NCBI GenBank assembly: GCA_902772105.1 | Contig: CACXZI010000016.1 | Location: 1 to 52,830, forward strand | DNA: 52,830 bases | Origin: Oscillospiraceae bacterium | GTDB taxonomy: Bacteria; Bacillota; Clostridia; Oscillospirales; Ruminococcaceae | Reading direction: 5' to 3' | Shown: positions 38,897-48,113 of the stretch, piece by piece | Layout of the letters: each line of letters opens with the position of its first letter | How positions within the stretch are numbered: position 1 is the stretch's first letter | Notes under the pieces: generated by a model | Databases searched by the model: none | Told to the model about the DNA's origin: nothing | The model's input: only the letters and a program-made list of their open reading frames with translations | Position numbers and translations under genes: made by a program

Positions 38897-40402
38897 TTAG
38901 TTAAGAGGTGCTATAGCCTCTTTTATATTTTCTTGGTCTTCTGCATTCAAACTGGTTAAATTTATACGATCATCAAAATTTGTAACCGAATTCAATGCCT
39001 TTAATGGGACGAGTAGTGCTTGTTCATTTCTTAAGTTAGGACTTTCTTTTATGAATGTCAAAAATACATATATTTTCATAAAGTTTTCTTCAAGTTTTTT
39101 CTTCCTTTCGGCTTCACCTGATGAGTAGTTTGCACAATATTTATATGCTTCATAACCTGCATTTAGCATGCATCCTATGCTTATTTTATTGTTTTCACTA
39201 AAATTTTCATTATTATCTGCTACTTCATTTAATAATTGTTTACAGCTTTTGTAATAAATTTCTGTTTGTCTCTCTTTTTTAATTTTTGATTTCACCTCTA
39301 TTTGTTCTCTTTCTGAAAGCACACCTTCTTTAATTTTTTCATTTGGTTTATTTTGGTTTTCTGGTAAATTATCTACTAACGCTCTAGTTAAAAGATTAAT
39401 TTGACTTCCACTCATACTACTTATATGTACTCCAAAATCGTTCCCTAATGAATCTTTTATTAAATCTTCTTTTTCTGGTTTCATTGGTTCTATAGATTTT
39501 AAAGCATTTGCAAAATGGGTGTTTCTTCCAATATCTTGACTTTTTTGTAGGAAATTCAATAACACATATATTTCTTTGATTTTTTTTCCGTAAATATTTT
39601 TTTCATAATAATCGGTTGTTTTTAGTTGTTTATAATTATCCTGTCCGATTGTTATAGTTCCTAACAATTTATACAATTCATTAAAATCTAAAACGATATC
39701 TTTACTATTTTCATTTAATAACTTTTGTATTATTTTTTTGCTTTTCTCGAAATAAAGTTCTCTGATTTTGTCTTCATTTCCACCTGCCGCTTTTTCTATA
39801 TTTTTTCTAGAATTTAAAATTTCTACTAATATTTCTTCATCACTTTGTATTCTTTTCGTTTCCACTTTGTTAAATATTTGTTGACTATTATATAAGCCTG
39901 GTGTGTAACTCATGGCATTATTTTGTAAATTATTGTAGTTATTTTGGTATGTGGGATACATGCTTGGATAGCTGTTATACATAGTGTTGTAGATATTTTG
40001 TCTTAGATAGTCACTATTTAAATATGGATAGCTCATTGCCATTTTATAATTATTATTAAAATTGGTATTCATCCCATAATTGGTATTCATCCCATAATTA
40101 TAATTTTGATAATTATTGTATAAGCTATTGGTATTCATGTTGTTTAAATTATTTTGGTTGTTAATACCATAACTACTGTAAAACATATTATTGTTTTGCT
40201 GATTATTCATGGTATTATTATTTTGATAATTATTACTGTTATTATTTGTATAATAACTTCCATAATTTTTATTATAAATAGAATTATTATTACTATAAAT
40301 ATTACTATTATTATTACCATTATTATTATTATATGCTATTACTTGATTTGGTTGATTAAAGTTACCGTAATTACTATAATTATTATAATTTCCATAAATC
40401 AT
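38897..40402 (-). CDS. Asn/Tyr-rich prion-like N-terminus plus duplicated helical domain
   Basis: From the ATG at 40402 it has 501 residues; the ATG at 40411 touches the AAGGAG ribosome binding site and is less likely. Residues 1 to about 175 are a low-complexity Asn/Tyr/Gln/Met/Ser tract without charge, like a prion-like or phase-separating segment. There is no signal peptide. The C-terminal part holds two copies of a domain of about 135 residues: copy 1 has ELYFEKSKKIIQKLLNE and KIKEIYVLLNFLQKSQDIGR; copy 2 has IYYKSCKQLLNEVADN and FMKIYVFLTFIKESPNLR. Two tandem promoter motifs lie upstream. The Asn tracts are coded by AAT/AAC runs with short tandem repeats. Function unknown. Confidence 0.82.
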   Translation of the reverse strand: MIYGNYNNYSNYGNFNQPNQVIAYNNNNGNNNSNIYSNNNSIYNKNYGSYYTNNNSNNYQNNNTMNNQQNNNMFYSSYGINNQNNLNNMNTNSLYNNYQNYNYGMNTNYGMNTNFNNNYKMAMSYPYLNSDYLRQNIYNTMYNSYPSMYPTYQNNYNNLQNNAMSYTPGLYNSQQIFNKVETKRIQSDEEILVEILNSRKNIEKAAGGNEDKIRELYFEKSKKIIQKLLNENSKDIVLDFNELYKLLGTITIGQDNYKQLKTTDYYEKNIYGKKIKEIYVLLNFLQKSQDIGRNTHFANALKSIEPMKPEKEDLIKDSLGNDFGVHISSMSGSQINLLTRALVDNLPENQNKPNEKIKEGVLSEREQIEVKSKIKKERQTEIYYKSCKQLLNEVADNNENFSENNKISIGCMLNAGYEAYKYCANYSSGEAERKKKLEENFMKIYVFLTFIKESPNLRNEQALLVPLKALNSVTNFDDRINLTSLNAEDQENIKEAIAPLN

Positions 40403-40419
40403 ATAAAACATCTCCTTGT

Positions 40420-40547
40420 CCTTTAAAACATTTCCTTGTTCTTTAAAACATTTCCTTGTTCTTTAAAACATTTCCTTGTTCTTTATGATTATATCTCAAA
40501 ACATGTTGAATTCTTGTCCTTTGTAATTATATCACAAAACATGTCGA
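40420..40547 (-). promoter_or_regulatory. Tandemly duplicated promoter motif and repeated leader
   Basis: The distal copy reads TTCGACA, N7, TGATATAAT (40526-40547) and the proximal copy TTCAACA, N7, AGATATAAT (40488-40509). Both are followed by ATTACAAAGGACAAG- or ATCATAAAGAACAAG-like words. Downstream, the 20-base word GGAAATGTTTTAAAGAACAA or a close variant is repeated three times up to the ribosome binding site. Promoter and leader have clearly been amplified. Confidence 0.75.
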
Positions 40548-40710
40548 AAAAGCAATGTTTTATTTTGGAAGAATTTATCATTTTTATATATTTTGAATTT
40601 AGGTATCATATTTGCGTAGGATGTTTTATATTTCGAATAATTTAATTAGAAAATTCTTAAAAAAAATTACAAAAATTTGTTAAAATTTTAAATTAAAAGG
40701 GCGGGGAAGT

Positions 40711-41616
40711 TTAAAAAAAAATATGATGTGTGTTCATAGACATATTATCTGCAACTTCTTCAATAGAATAAAATTTTTCTATTGAATTAGATATTTTTTT
40801 TAGATTTTTTTCTTTTATGAATTTATCTGTAAAAAATTTATCATATGGAACTATATCTTTATCTTTAAGAGTTTTTTGTTCTTTAAAATCTAATTTATTT
40901 AAAACAAAATTAAAAGTTAAATAATAAACATAAGCTATTTTTAAAAATTGAGGAATTAAAACATTAATTAATATTTTATCGATAGGGAATAAAAAATGGT
41001 AAATATCATAATAATAATCTTTAATAACTTCAAAATTTTTTTTCATGCATTCAATATATTCATATGAATTAATATCGGTTTTGAAAATATCGTTATATTT
41101 TTCGAAGGAATTTTTCATTTGTAAAAAATTTTCTTCTGTTCTTTTTTCTAAAAAAATATTTACTTTTGAAAATAAATCATTTTTTAAATTTTCATATAAA
41201 TTAAAATATGTGTTATATAGTGCATGTTTATTAATTATGAATAAACTAGTTAAATATTTAATTTTATATTCTAAAATTTCTTTTTTATTTAAAACTGGGA
41301 AAAGTTTATTTAAACAATTTTCATATGTAGAAGAATAAAAATATATATCTTTTATGTTGAATGCAGGATCTGTTGTTTCTCCATCAAATGAACTCTTTAA
41401 AAATTCTATGAGATTATTTAGAAGAATTTGATTTTTTGTGGTTTTTCTCAATATTTGTATTGGTGGGATTATTTCGTTGTATTTAAATTTTTCTTTTTTA
41501 TTGTCAAGATAATCAAAAATGTCGGTTGTTTTTTCTGGGCCTATTGCACATGTTTTTTGAAATAAAAACAAACTAAAAAAACTTGCTAATATAATTAAAG
41601 CTTTAATTTTTTTCAT
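40711..41616 (-). CDS. Secreted helical protein, unrecognised
   Basis: A 301-residue protein with a signal peptide (MKKIKALIILASFF.., likely cleavage near KTCA). The mature part is Tyr/Phe/Lys/Asn-rich and helical, without Asn homopolymer tracts; it includes the hydrophobic segment ILINVLIPQFLKIAYVYYLTF (about residues 215-235), which could be amphipathic or membrane-active. AGAAAGGA precedes the ATG. It follows the 41.7-44.4 kb gene by 58 bases and probably shares its transcript, so both are exported by the Sec route. No clear terminator hairpin is seen; a purine-rich block GGGCGGGGAAG follows the gene. Function unknown. Confidence 0.78.
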   Translation of the reverse strand: MKKIKALIILASFFSLFLFQKTCAIGPEKTTDIFDYLDNKKEKFKYNEIIPPIQILRKTTKNQILLNNLIEFLKSSFDGETTDPAFNIKDIYFYSSTYENCLNKLFPVLNKKEILEYKIKYLTSLFIINKHALYNTYFNLYENLKNDLFSKVNIFLEKRTEENFLQMKNSFEKYNDIFKTDINSYEYIECMKKNFEVIKDYYYDIYHFLFPIDKILINVLIPQFLKIAYVYYLTFNFVLNKLDFKEQKTLKDKDIVPYDKFFTDKFIKEKNLKKISNSIEKFYSIEEVADNMSMNTHHIFF

Positions 41617-41674
41617 TTTTTAATTCCTTTCTAAATTTTATTTAAAATATATGGTATTTTGTTTTGTGTGGCTA

Positions 41675-44443
41675 TCAATCTATTTTTATTGGAATTGTTT
41701 TTAAAAATGTTTCTAAAGTGTTTTTAGCATTTTTAAAATAGTTATAATATTCTTCTCTATCATTTCTCTTTATTTCTTTAAATTGTTCTATTAAAGAATT
41801 TTTGCTATTATTTTCTTTTTTGTTACTATTTCTAGAATCTAAATCACAAAAATCTTCTAAATTTTCCATACCAAAATTTGTTATTATAATTTTTTCTTTA
41901 ACATTAATTACAATATCACTTATATATTTATAAGCAGTTTTGTCTTTTTCTATTGAAGATATTGAATTTTTAATTTTTTCTTTATTTTCTTCTAAATAAG
42001 ATATTAAATTCTTAGTTTCTTCTTTGCTTTTCTTTAATATTGGTTCTAAAGAGTTCCACATTTTTGTTAGTATTGTTTTTAAAAATGTTTCTAAAGTGTT
42101 CTTAGTATTTTTAAAATGGTTATATTTTTCTTGATAATTTCTTTTTATTTCTTTAAATTGTTCTATTAAGGAATCGGCATTGCCGTAGTCTTCTTTTTCT
42201 TTGCTGTCTGCAATATGTAAATCATAAAATGTTTTTAAATCATCTATGCATAAATTTGTTAACACAATTTTTTCGTTAACTTCATTTGCAAGATTGTAAT
42301 AATATATATAAGCGTTTTTGTTTTCTTCTAAAGAAGAAATTTCTTTGTTTTTTTCTAAAGGTGATATAAAGTTTTCAATCATTTTTTTGTTATAGTCAAG
42401 AATTTTTGCTAAAATATTCCATCTTTCTACTGAAATATTTAAGTAGTTGTAGTTTAGAATCTTCATTTTAGATTTATCAACTAAATTATTCATCATTTCA
42501 AGATATGAAGAAAAAAAACCTTCTAAAAGATCAGCATCTCTAAATATTTTTTCAACTCTATTTAATTCTTGTTCATATTCTTCTTTTAAATCTAAATTAA
42601 TTATTTTTTGTTTTGCCATAATATATGGATTATAGTGTTCTTTTTTAAATTCTCTTATGTTTTTTATATAGTTTCTTAATTGATTTTTAAATTCTCCACT
42701 TTCATTTATTGTTTCTCCTTTATATTTGGATATTTCTGAAAACATTTTTTTATAAAAATCTACATTTTCTAAAATTTTATTATTTTCAATAAAATTTTTA
42801 GTTTTATTTTTTTCAAAAAAATAAAAAAATTCATCTATGGTGTTTAATATTTTATCTTTTGAAGATATAATAGGGTTTTCTTTAATATCATTTAAATTAA
42901 TAGAATTTATAATAAGTGTATTTAAAGTGTTTATCATAGATTTTATATTTTCACTAATTGTTTCAAGGTTAGAAAAAGAGTTATCTGCTGTGTTTATTGT
43001 ATTATTTTCTTTTGCACTACAACTAAAATTTTTTGTTTTTCCTAATAAGTCTTTTAAAGAATTAAAATATTTTTTAGCAACTAGTTCAATATCAAGAATT
43101 TTATCTAAATACATTAAATGTTCTCTAGCACTTTCGGTTATTTTATAGTTGAAATTAGTTTTAATAAATCTTTTATATATATCATTAAAATATTTTATAT
43201 TGTCTTTTAAACTGCCAATTAAAGGTTGCTTTTTGTTTAATATTTCTATTTCTTCTTTGAAAATAATATTTAATATTTCGTTTTCATTTTTTTTTATTTT
43301 AGATTTTTTGTTTAGTTTTTCTAATTCATTGTATTTTTTTTCAGGTGGTATATCAACAATTTCATATGGGATATCTGCAAATATTTTATCAAATTTTGAA
43401 GTAATATAGGTAAGGCAGTAGTTAAATTTGATACAACTTTTTAATGCATCAATAACAGCTTTTCCTAAATTTTCATCAATATTTTCAAATTCTTTTTGTT
43501 TTGTAAAATTTCTAAGTGTTTCATAAATGATACATATATCGTCTTTTATTAATAGAGGATATAAAGTTTTAATAAGGGTTTCTTCAAAATTTAATAAATT
43601 TTGGTTGTCCCAGGATATTTTGAAAAAATAACATTTATTGTTAAAATCTAAAAATGTGTCAAGAATATCTTTTGATAATTTTTGGATTTCTTCTAAGGCT
43701 TTTAATATATTATCAAAATTATTCTTTTTCTTTAATTCTTCAAAGTTAGTTAAAAATGTTTTAATTTTTATTTCAAGTTCTTCTTTTGTTAGATTTTTTT
43801 CTTCTTTATTTTTTATTTCATTTATTATGTTTATTTTATCTCCATTATTTTCTAATTTTTCACTTTTTTCTTCTTCTATTATGTTTATTTTATTTGGATT
43901 TTCTTCTTTTTTGTCTTCACTTAAATTTATATCTGTTTCTAAATTTTTATTAAATATCAATTTATTTTTTGGATTAAATAAGGGAATATTTTTGGTATTA
44001 TTTATATTTTTCGAATTTTTCATATTTAAAGTTTTTGTGTTTTTTATGACATCACATTTTATATTGTCATAAACTTTTTGTATTTTATCATCTTTTTCAT
44101 CTTCTATTATATTAATTTTATTTGGGTTTTCTTCTTTTTTGTTTTCACTTAAATTTATATCTGTTTCTAAATTTTTATTAAATATCAATTTATTTTTTGG
44201 ATTAAATAAGGAAATATTTTCGGTATTATTTATATTTTTCGAATTTTTCATATTTAAAGTTTTTGTGTTTTTTATGACATCACATTTTATATTGCCATAA
44301 ACATTTTTTATTTTTTCATCTTTATCCAATTTTTCATCTTCTATTATGTTTATTTTATTTGGGTTTTCTTTTGTTGCAAAAGCAGTTGTTTTAAATAAAC
44401 TTATGCTTATTAAAATAAACATTATTTTTTTTAATTTTTTCAT
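41675..44443 (-). CDS. Large secreted coiled-coil-rich protein with two sets of internal repeats
   Basis: A 922-residue protein with a signal peptide ending near TAFA. Residues from about 28 hold two tandem copies of a unit of about 80 residues (NPNKINIIEDEK, then IKCDVIKNTKTLNMKNSKNI, then LFNPKNKLIFNKNLETDINL) and a partial third. The middle is helical and Lys/Glu/Asn-rich. The last 220 residues contain two diverged copies of a unit of about 110 residues ending in SLIEQFKEIKRN and KNTLETFLKTI. No enzyme motif, LPxTG anchor or second membrane segment is seen. GGTGGT precedes the ATG, and the promoter is at 44484-44512. Probably first gene of an operon with the 40.7 kb gene. Could be a surface or released structural protein. 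Confidence 0.82.
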   Translation of the reverse strand: MKKLKKIMFILISISLFKTTAFATKENPNKINIIEDEKLDKDEKIKNVYGNIKCDVIKNTKTLNMKNSKNINNTENISLFNPKNKLIFNKNLETDINLSENKKEENPNKINIIEDEKDDKIQKVYDNIKCDVIKNTKTLNMKNSKNINNTKNIPLFNPKNKLIFNKNLETDINLSEDKKEENPNKINIIEEEKSEKLENNGDKINIINEIKNKEEKNLTKEELEIKIKTFLTNFEELKKKNNFDNILKALEEIQKLSKDILDTFLDFNNKCYFFKISWDNQNLLNFEETLIKTLYPLLIKDDICIIYETLRNFTKQKEFENIDENLGKAVIDALKSCIKFNYCLTYITSKFDKIFADIPYEIVDIPPEKKYNELEKLNKKSKIKKNENEILNIIFKEEIEILNKKQPLIGSLKDNIKYFNDIYKRFIKTNFNYKITESAREHLMYLDKILDIELVAKKYFNSLKDLLGKTKNFSCSAKENNTINTADNSFSNLETISENIKSMINTLNTLIINSINLNDIKENPIISSKDKILNTIDEFFYFFEKNKTKNFIENNKILENVDFYKKMFSEISKYKGETINESGEFKNQLRNYIKNIREFKKEHYNPYIMAKQKIINLDLKEEYEQELNRVEKIFRDADLLEGFFSSYLEMMNNLVDKSKMKILNYNYLNISVERWNILAKILDYNKKMIENFISPLEKNKEISSLEENKNAYIYYYNLANEVNEKIVLTNLCIDDLKTFYDLHIADSKEKEDYGNADSLIEQFKEIKRNYQEKYNHFKNTKNTLETFLKTILTKMWNSLEPILKKSKEETKNLISYLEENKEKIKNSISSIEKDKTAYKYISDIVINVKEKIIITNFGMENLEDFCDLDSRNSNKKENNSKNSLIEQFKEIKRNDREEYYNYFKNAKNTLETFLKTIPIKID

Positions 44444-44483
44444 TTTTTTTACACCACCAGTTTCAAAATTTTCAATAATCTAA

Positions 44484-44512
44484 ATTATAACATAATTTTA
44501 CATTTTTTTCAA
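44484..44512 (-). promoter_or_regulatory. Promoter of the 41.7-44.4 kb gene
   Basis: Minus strand TTGAAA (44507-44512), 17 bases, TATAAT (44484-44489) with TGT extended -10. The same promoter and leader are repeated at about 47365-47395 upstream of a truncated start. Confidence 0.8.
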
Positions 44513-44547
44513 TATTTTATATTATAATTTCCGTTTTTCAAAAGTGT

Positions 44548-44588
44548 AAAAAAATCTCCCACCAAAAATTTGGTGGGGAGTATTTTTA
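44548..44588 (-). terminator. Terminator of the 44.9-47.1 kb gene
   Basis: Stem CTCCCACCA/TGGTGGGGAG with one bulge and a 6-base loop between A and T runs. Corresponds in position and partly in sequence to the terminator at 47425-47460. It lies 340 bases past the stop, beyond the short remnant at 44676-44828. Confidence 0.8.
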
Positions 44589-44675
44589 TTTAAAGTTTTT
44601 GTTATTAAATATACATCAATTAAATTTTTAGTTTTTTCTAAAACTATTTTTTATAGTTTTCCTCTTAACAGATAT

Positions 44676-44828
44676 TCAAATATTCTTTGAGTAATGCAAA
44701 TATATTTTTATTTTTATATCGATGCCGTTTTTATATTTTCCTATCATATATTTTCTTCTTTCAACAGTTGTAAAAATGGTTTGTGGTAATATGTTGTTTA
44801 GTGCAATTTTTTTAATAGGCTGTTGCAT
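44676..44828 (-). pseudogene. Short possible gene remnant
   Basis: A 50-codon frame from an ATG at 44828 (MQQPIKKIALNNILPQTIFT..) with no ribosome binding site. A frameshift near its end would continue as KNIFALLKEYLNIC, which looks more protein-like. It occupies the place between the secreted Asn-rich gene and its terminator where the second duplicated block has the 47.6-48.1 kb gene. It may be the eroded counterpart, but no clear similarity was found. Confidence 0.35.
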
Positions 44829-44929
44829 TATAATAATATCTTATAAAATTTACTTCAAATTTACTATTTAATCTTTGTCGCTTGTATTACAATCTAAAAT
44901 TATCTATTTAATATATTTATTTCAATAAT

Positions 44930-47074
44930 TTATCTTAATATAATTCCATTAGGTTTTTGCATATTAAAATTGTTTACCATGTTCATGTTATTAAAGTTGT
45001 TGTTCATGTTATTAAAGTTGTTGTTCATGTTATTAAAGTTGTTGTTCATGTTATTCATGTTTAAGTTATTTATGTTATGATTCATATTATTATTATTCAT
45101 ATTATTATTATTGTTATTCATGTTGTAAAACTTATTTTCAATATTTATCATTATATCGTCATGTGGGGGTCTGTTATTTTGGTCATTTAATATGCTATCT
45201 CGAATTTCTTTTAGTACTTTTCTCTCATCTTCTGTAATCATTTTACTGTTGGGAAGTTGTTGCATATAATTTAACATGTAATTTATATCATTTGTTTGTT
45301 CATGAGTTAATTCATCTATTCCAAGCCTTTTTTCCAAAGAATATTGTGGTCTTACACATTCGTAAAGTGGGTAATATTTGCGAGCGTTTATTTTTTGACA
45401 AAATCTTAATACTTGTGTATATTGATATAATTTTACCATTGATTCATATAAAGACCATTTATATTTGTTCATTGTTTCTAAAAATATTGGATTAGTTATT
45501 TCAACTATAGGAAAATAAGCACCTTTTGTAGCCCAATCTTTGAATTTTTCTCTAATCTTAATAATTGCAGATTCTATCGGGACTTTTACATCTTCTGCGT
45601 CTTCACAATGCATTGGATCGATTGGTTCAAAAATCATACCTAATGTATCCATTTCATTTTTACTAATTGGATAATCAACTTCTGGTTTAGTATACATATT
45701 GCTCTTCATGTATTTACGATTTTCTACATAATTACTTCTTTGGTCAAAATCTTTGAATAAATTCAAATCGAAAAGTTCTTTTTCATACTGTTTTGTATCA
45801 GTATATAAATATAAACTATTTGCCAAATCCACATTTTTAATGTTGGTATCGTTGGTAAAATTATTATTTATATTGTTGGAATAACTGAACGTTTGGTTGT
45901 TTTTTACAGTATTAAAATTATTAAAGTTGTTCATGTTATTATTCATTATGTTTTGGTTAGGCGTTGTATGTATCATCGTACGGTAGTTATTATTAAAATT
46001 GTTATTCATATTATTATTATTAAAATTATTATTATTAAAATTGTTATACATATTATTACTAAAATTGTTATACATATTATTACTAAAATTGTTATACATA
46101 TTATTATTAAAGTTATTCATGTAATTATTCATCATGTTCATATTATTCATATTAAAATTATTCATGTTATTCATATTAAAGTTCATACTTTTGCTCATGT
46201 AATTATTCATCATATTCATATTGCTAAAGCTGTTCATATTATTATTGTTCATCATATTCATATTGTAGTTTATCATATTCATATTGTTGTTTTTAAAGTA
46301 GGCTACAATCTCTTCTAGTTGGTTCAATTTTATTTTTAATATTTCAATATTATCTTTATAAAATGATTTTAATCTGTTTCCTAGTTTTTCAGTTTTTGTG
46401 TTAATATGGTTAGGTGAGTGTTTAATTAAGTTTTTTATTGCTTCATCACACTGATCTATTTCTTTTCCAAAGACATCTATGGCCATTTTTACGTCTTTTA
46501 TGCAAGAACTAAAATTGTTAATCCCAAAGTTGCACATATTTTCATGACAGTTTTTGATTTCTTCTTCATTTCTCTTAATGAAATCAGATAATTGCCCACT
46601 TGTTCCTATAGTCTCTATAATAAATTTTAAATTATCTATCTTTTCTATAATTTGAGGTTGGTAACCATATTTATCTTGCATTTTCTCTATTTCCATTTTA
46701 ATTCTTATTAATCCTTCACGAAACCTTTCAAATCCATCAGCATTTCCGGTTTTTTTCAATATTTTCGTTTCATCATTGTATAGCTTCGATGTTTTATAGG
46801 TTTCTTCTAATTCTTCGATAGTTTTGTTGATTAATTTTTCAATTTCATTTTTTACTTTTTTACTAAAAATTATATTATTACTTAGTTTTTCTTTTGTGTC
46901 ATATGCTTCATCTGTTAAATCTAAAAGTATATCGTTTATATTTTTATTGTTTTTATCTACATCTATATTTCTACTATAATTTTGATTGTAGTTGTTTCTC
47001 ATAGCACTAGAGTTTGTTAAAGGCATCATTAATCCTGTTAAAATAAGTGCCAATATAATCTTTTTATTTTTCAT
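44930..47074 (-). CDS. Secreted Asn/Met-rich protein, block 1 copy
   Basis: A 714-residue protein with signal peptide [17 protein letters not shown].., likely cleaved after NSSA. Residues 25-260 are helical and charged. About 260-410 is an Asn/Met/Phe tract with in-frame short repeats (units MYNNFSNN of 24 bases). About 410-660 is a second folded-looking region, including PIDPMHCEDAEDVKVPIESA and a core helix WSLYESMVKLYQYTQVLRFC similar to the helical modules of class 2 proteins. The end is another Asn/Met tract (NNFNNMN units of 21 bases). GAGGGTG precedes the ATG. Signal peptide, leader and promoter are nearly identical to those of the 48.1-49.9 kb gene. Unrecognised. Confidence 0.85.
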   Translation of the reverse strand: MKNKKIILALILTGLMMPLTNSSAMRNNYNQNYSRNIDVDKNNKNINDILLDLTDEAYDTKEKLSNNIIFSKKVKNEIEKLINKTIEELEETYKTSKLYNDETKILKKTGNADGFERFREGLIRIKMEIEKMQDKYGYQPQIIEKIDNLKFIIETIGTSGQLSDFIKRNEEEIKNCHENMCNFGINNFSSCIKDVKMAIDVFGKEIDQCDEAIKNLIKHSPNHINTKTEKLGNRLKSFYKDNIEILKIKLNQLEEIVAYFKNNNMNMINYNMNMMNNNNMNSFSNMNMMNNYMSKSMNFNMNNMNNFNMNNMNMMNNYMNNFNNNMYNNFSNNMYNNFSNNMYNNFNNNNFNNNNMNNNFNNNYRTMIHTTPNQNIMNNNMNNFNNFNTVKNNQTFSYSNNINNNFTNDTNIKNVDLANSLYLYTDTKQYEKELFDLNLFKDFDQRSNYVENRKYMKSNMYTKPEVDYPISKNEMDTLGMIFEPIDPMHCEDAEDVKVPIESAIIKIREKFKDWATKGAYFPIVEITNPIFLETMNKYKWSLYESMVKLYQYTQVLRFCQKINARKYYPLYECVRPQYSLEKRLGIDELTHEQTNDINYMLNYMQQLPNSKMITEDERKVLKEIRDSILNDQNNRPPHDDIMINIENKFYNMNNNNNNMNNNNMNHNINNLNMNNMNNNFNNMNNNFNNMNNNFNNMNMVNNFNMQKPNGIILR

Positions 47075-47231
47075 ATTTATTCACCCTCTTAAAATTCCCT
47101 TAAAATTTTTTGCTTTTCTTAGCATATTTATTAAATCATAATTCCTATTCTAGCTTCTTTAATTATACTTTTTTCTCATAAAAAATCAACATAATTTTTT
47201 AGTTAAAAATTGGATAATTCTGCATTAAAAA
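46988..47231 (-). repeat. Signal-peptide/leader/promoter cassette, copy 1
   Basis: Covers the first 29 codons of the 44.9-47.1 kb gene, its leader and its promoter. It matches 49767-50010 at a constant offset of 2779 bases without gaps, with about 11 differences by eye; the coding part has only two. Confidence 0.92.
47162..47189 (-). promoter_or_regulatory. Promoter of the 44.9-47.1 kb gene
   Basis: Minus strand TTGATT (47184-47189), 16 bases, TATAAT (47162-47167). Identical to the promoter at 49941-49968. The leader is about 80 bases. Confidence 0.75.
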
Positions 47232-47279
47232 TTTTTTAAATGATAGATAAGGAATTTTTTGGTTAATATATTTTTCAGT

Positions 47280-47412
47280 TTAAATTAATTTTATTAAATA
47301 TTCTGTTTTTTTTTTAATTTTTTCATTTTTTACACCACCAGTTTCAAAATTTTCAATAATCTAAATAATAATATAATTTTACATTTTTTTCAATATTTTA
47401 TATTATATCATT
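47280..47412 (-). pseudogene. Orphan promoter, leader and truncated start of an MKKLKK gene
   Basis: The leader and first codons of the 41.7-44.4 kb gene are repeated here: TTGAAA and TATTAT hexamers, GGTGGT site, then ATG at 47326 and codons for MKKLKK. After these six codons the frame runs into a stop at 47280 (15 codons in all). The duplicate therefore keeps its control region but has lost its gene. It marks the left edge of a second copy of a block of about 2.8 kb. Confidence 0.82.
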
Positions 47413-47424
47413 CATTTTTCAAAA

Positions 47425-47460
47425 GTAAAAAAACCACCACAAAAATGTGGTGGAAAAATT
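47425..47460 (-). terminator. Terminator of the 47.6-49.9 kb unit
   Basis: Perfect stem CCACCACA/TGTGGTGG with a 4-base loop between A and T runs (47434-47453). Confidence 0.88.
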
Positions 47461-47565
47461 TCACAATTTAATTTTGCTTTCTATTTTTTTCTTTTGTCAA
47501 ATTATTAGAAATTTTAAAGCGTTTTGTTTCGTTTGACACTATTTTTCTCTGATACTATTATAGAT

Positions 47566-48086
47566 TTAAAATAGTCTATTTTTTTCTTTAAATTTATCTG
47601 GATCCATTATTTCTAATTTCATAGTGTTGTTTTGTTTCATTTCTTTCAAATTGTCACATACAACTTCGAAGATATCTCTAGTAGCTTCCATTACACAATC
47701 TGAGAAATTTTGTAAGTATTTTAGTAGTGCGCAAAAAACAGATAAATCGGTAGTATAACATATCATATATGCTACTATATATAAATTTTCTGCCATTTCT
47801 ATCATTTTCTTTTTCAATTCATCCCTATTTAACCTTAAGCAACTCATCATAGAATTATCACTAAAATCGTTATTTTTTGTTTCTTCTAGTCGTAAATATA
47901 TGTTTTGTGGCCGCCCCCCTGAGAAAATTTTTCTATTATTTTTTTTATCACGTTGCCTTGATAGCATTTATTATCTGTTTGTCTTAAAAGTTCTATAGCA
48001 TCATCAAAATATTTCCCAATTCTTTTAGCCTCTGTTTTGGCAGATTTTTCTATGGCTGCTACATTACTATGAAAATTATTCGTCAT
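47566..48086 (-). pseudogene. Helical protein gene frameshifted at a G6 tract (possible phase variation)
   Basis: Two overlapping frames, 47886-48086 (66 codons, ATG at 48086) and 47566-47967 (133 codons), become one protein of about 170 residues if one G is added to the run of six G (plus-strand C 47914-47919): ..IIEKFSQGG then RPQNIYLRLEETKN... The second part has a core helix AENLYIVAYMICYTTDLSVF like the family module. There is no signal peptide and no strong ribosome binding site; the start lies 27 bases after the stop of the secreted gene upstream, within AAATAATGA, so translational coupling is plausible. A G7 tract would be in frame. Either a fresh null allele, a sequencing error, or a phase-variable switch. 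Confidence 0.7.
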
Positions 48087-48113
48087 TATTTCATATAAAA
48101 TTTATTCATGTTA

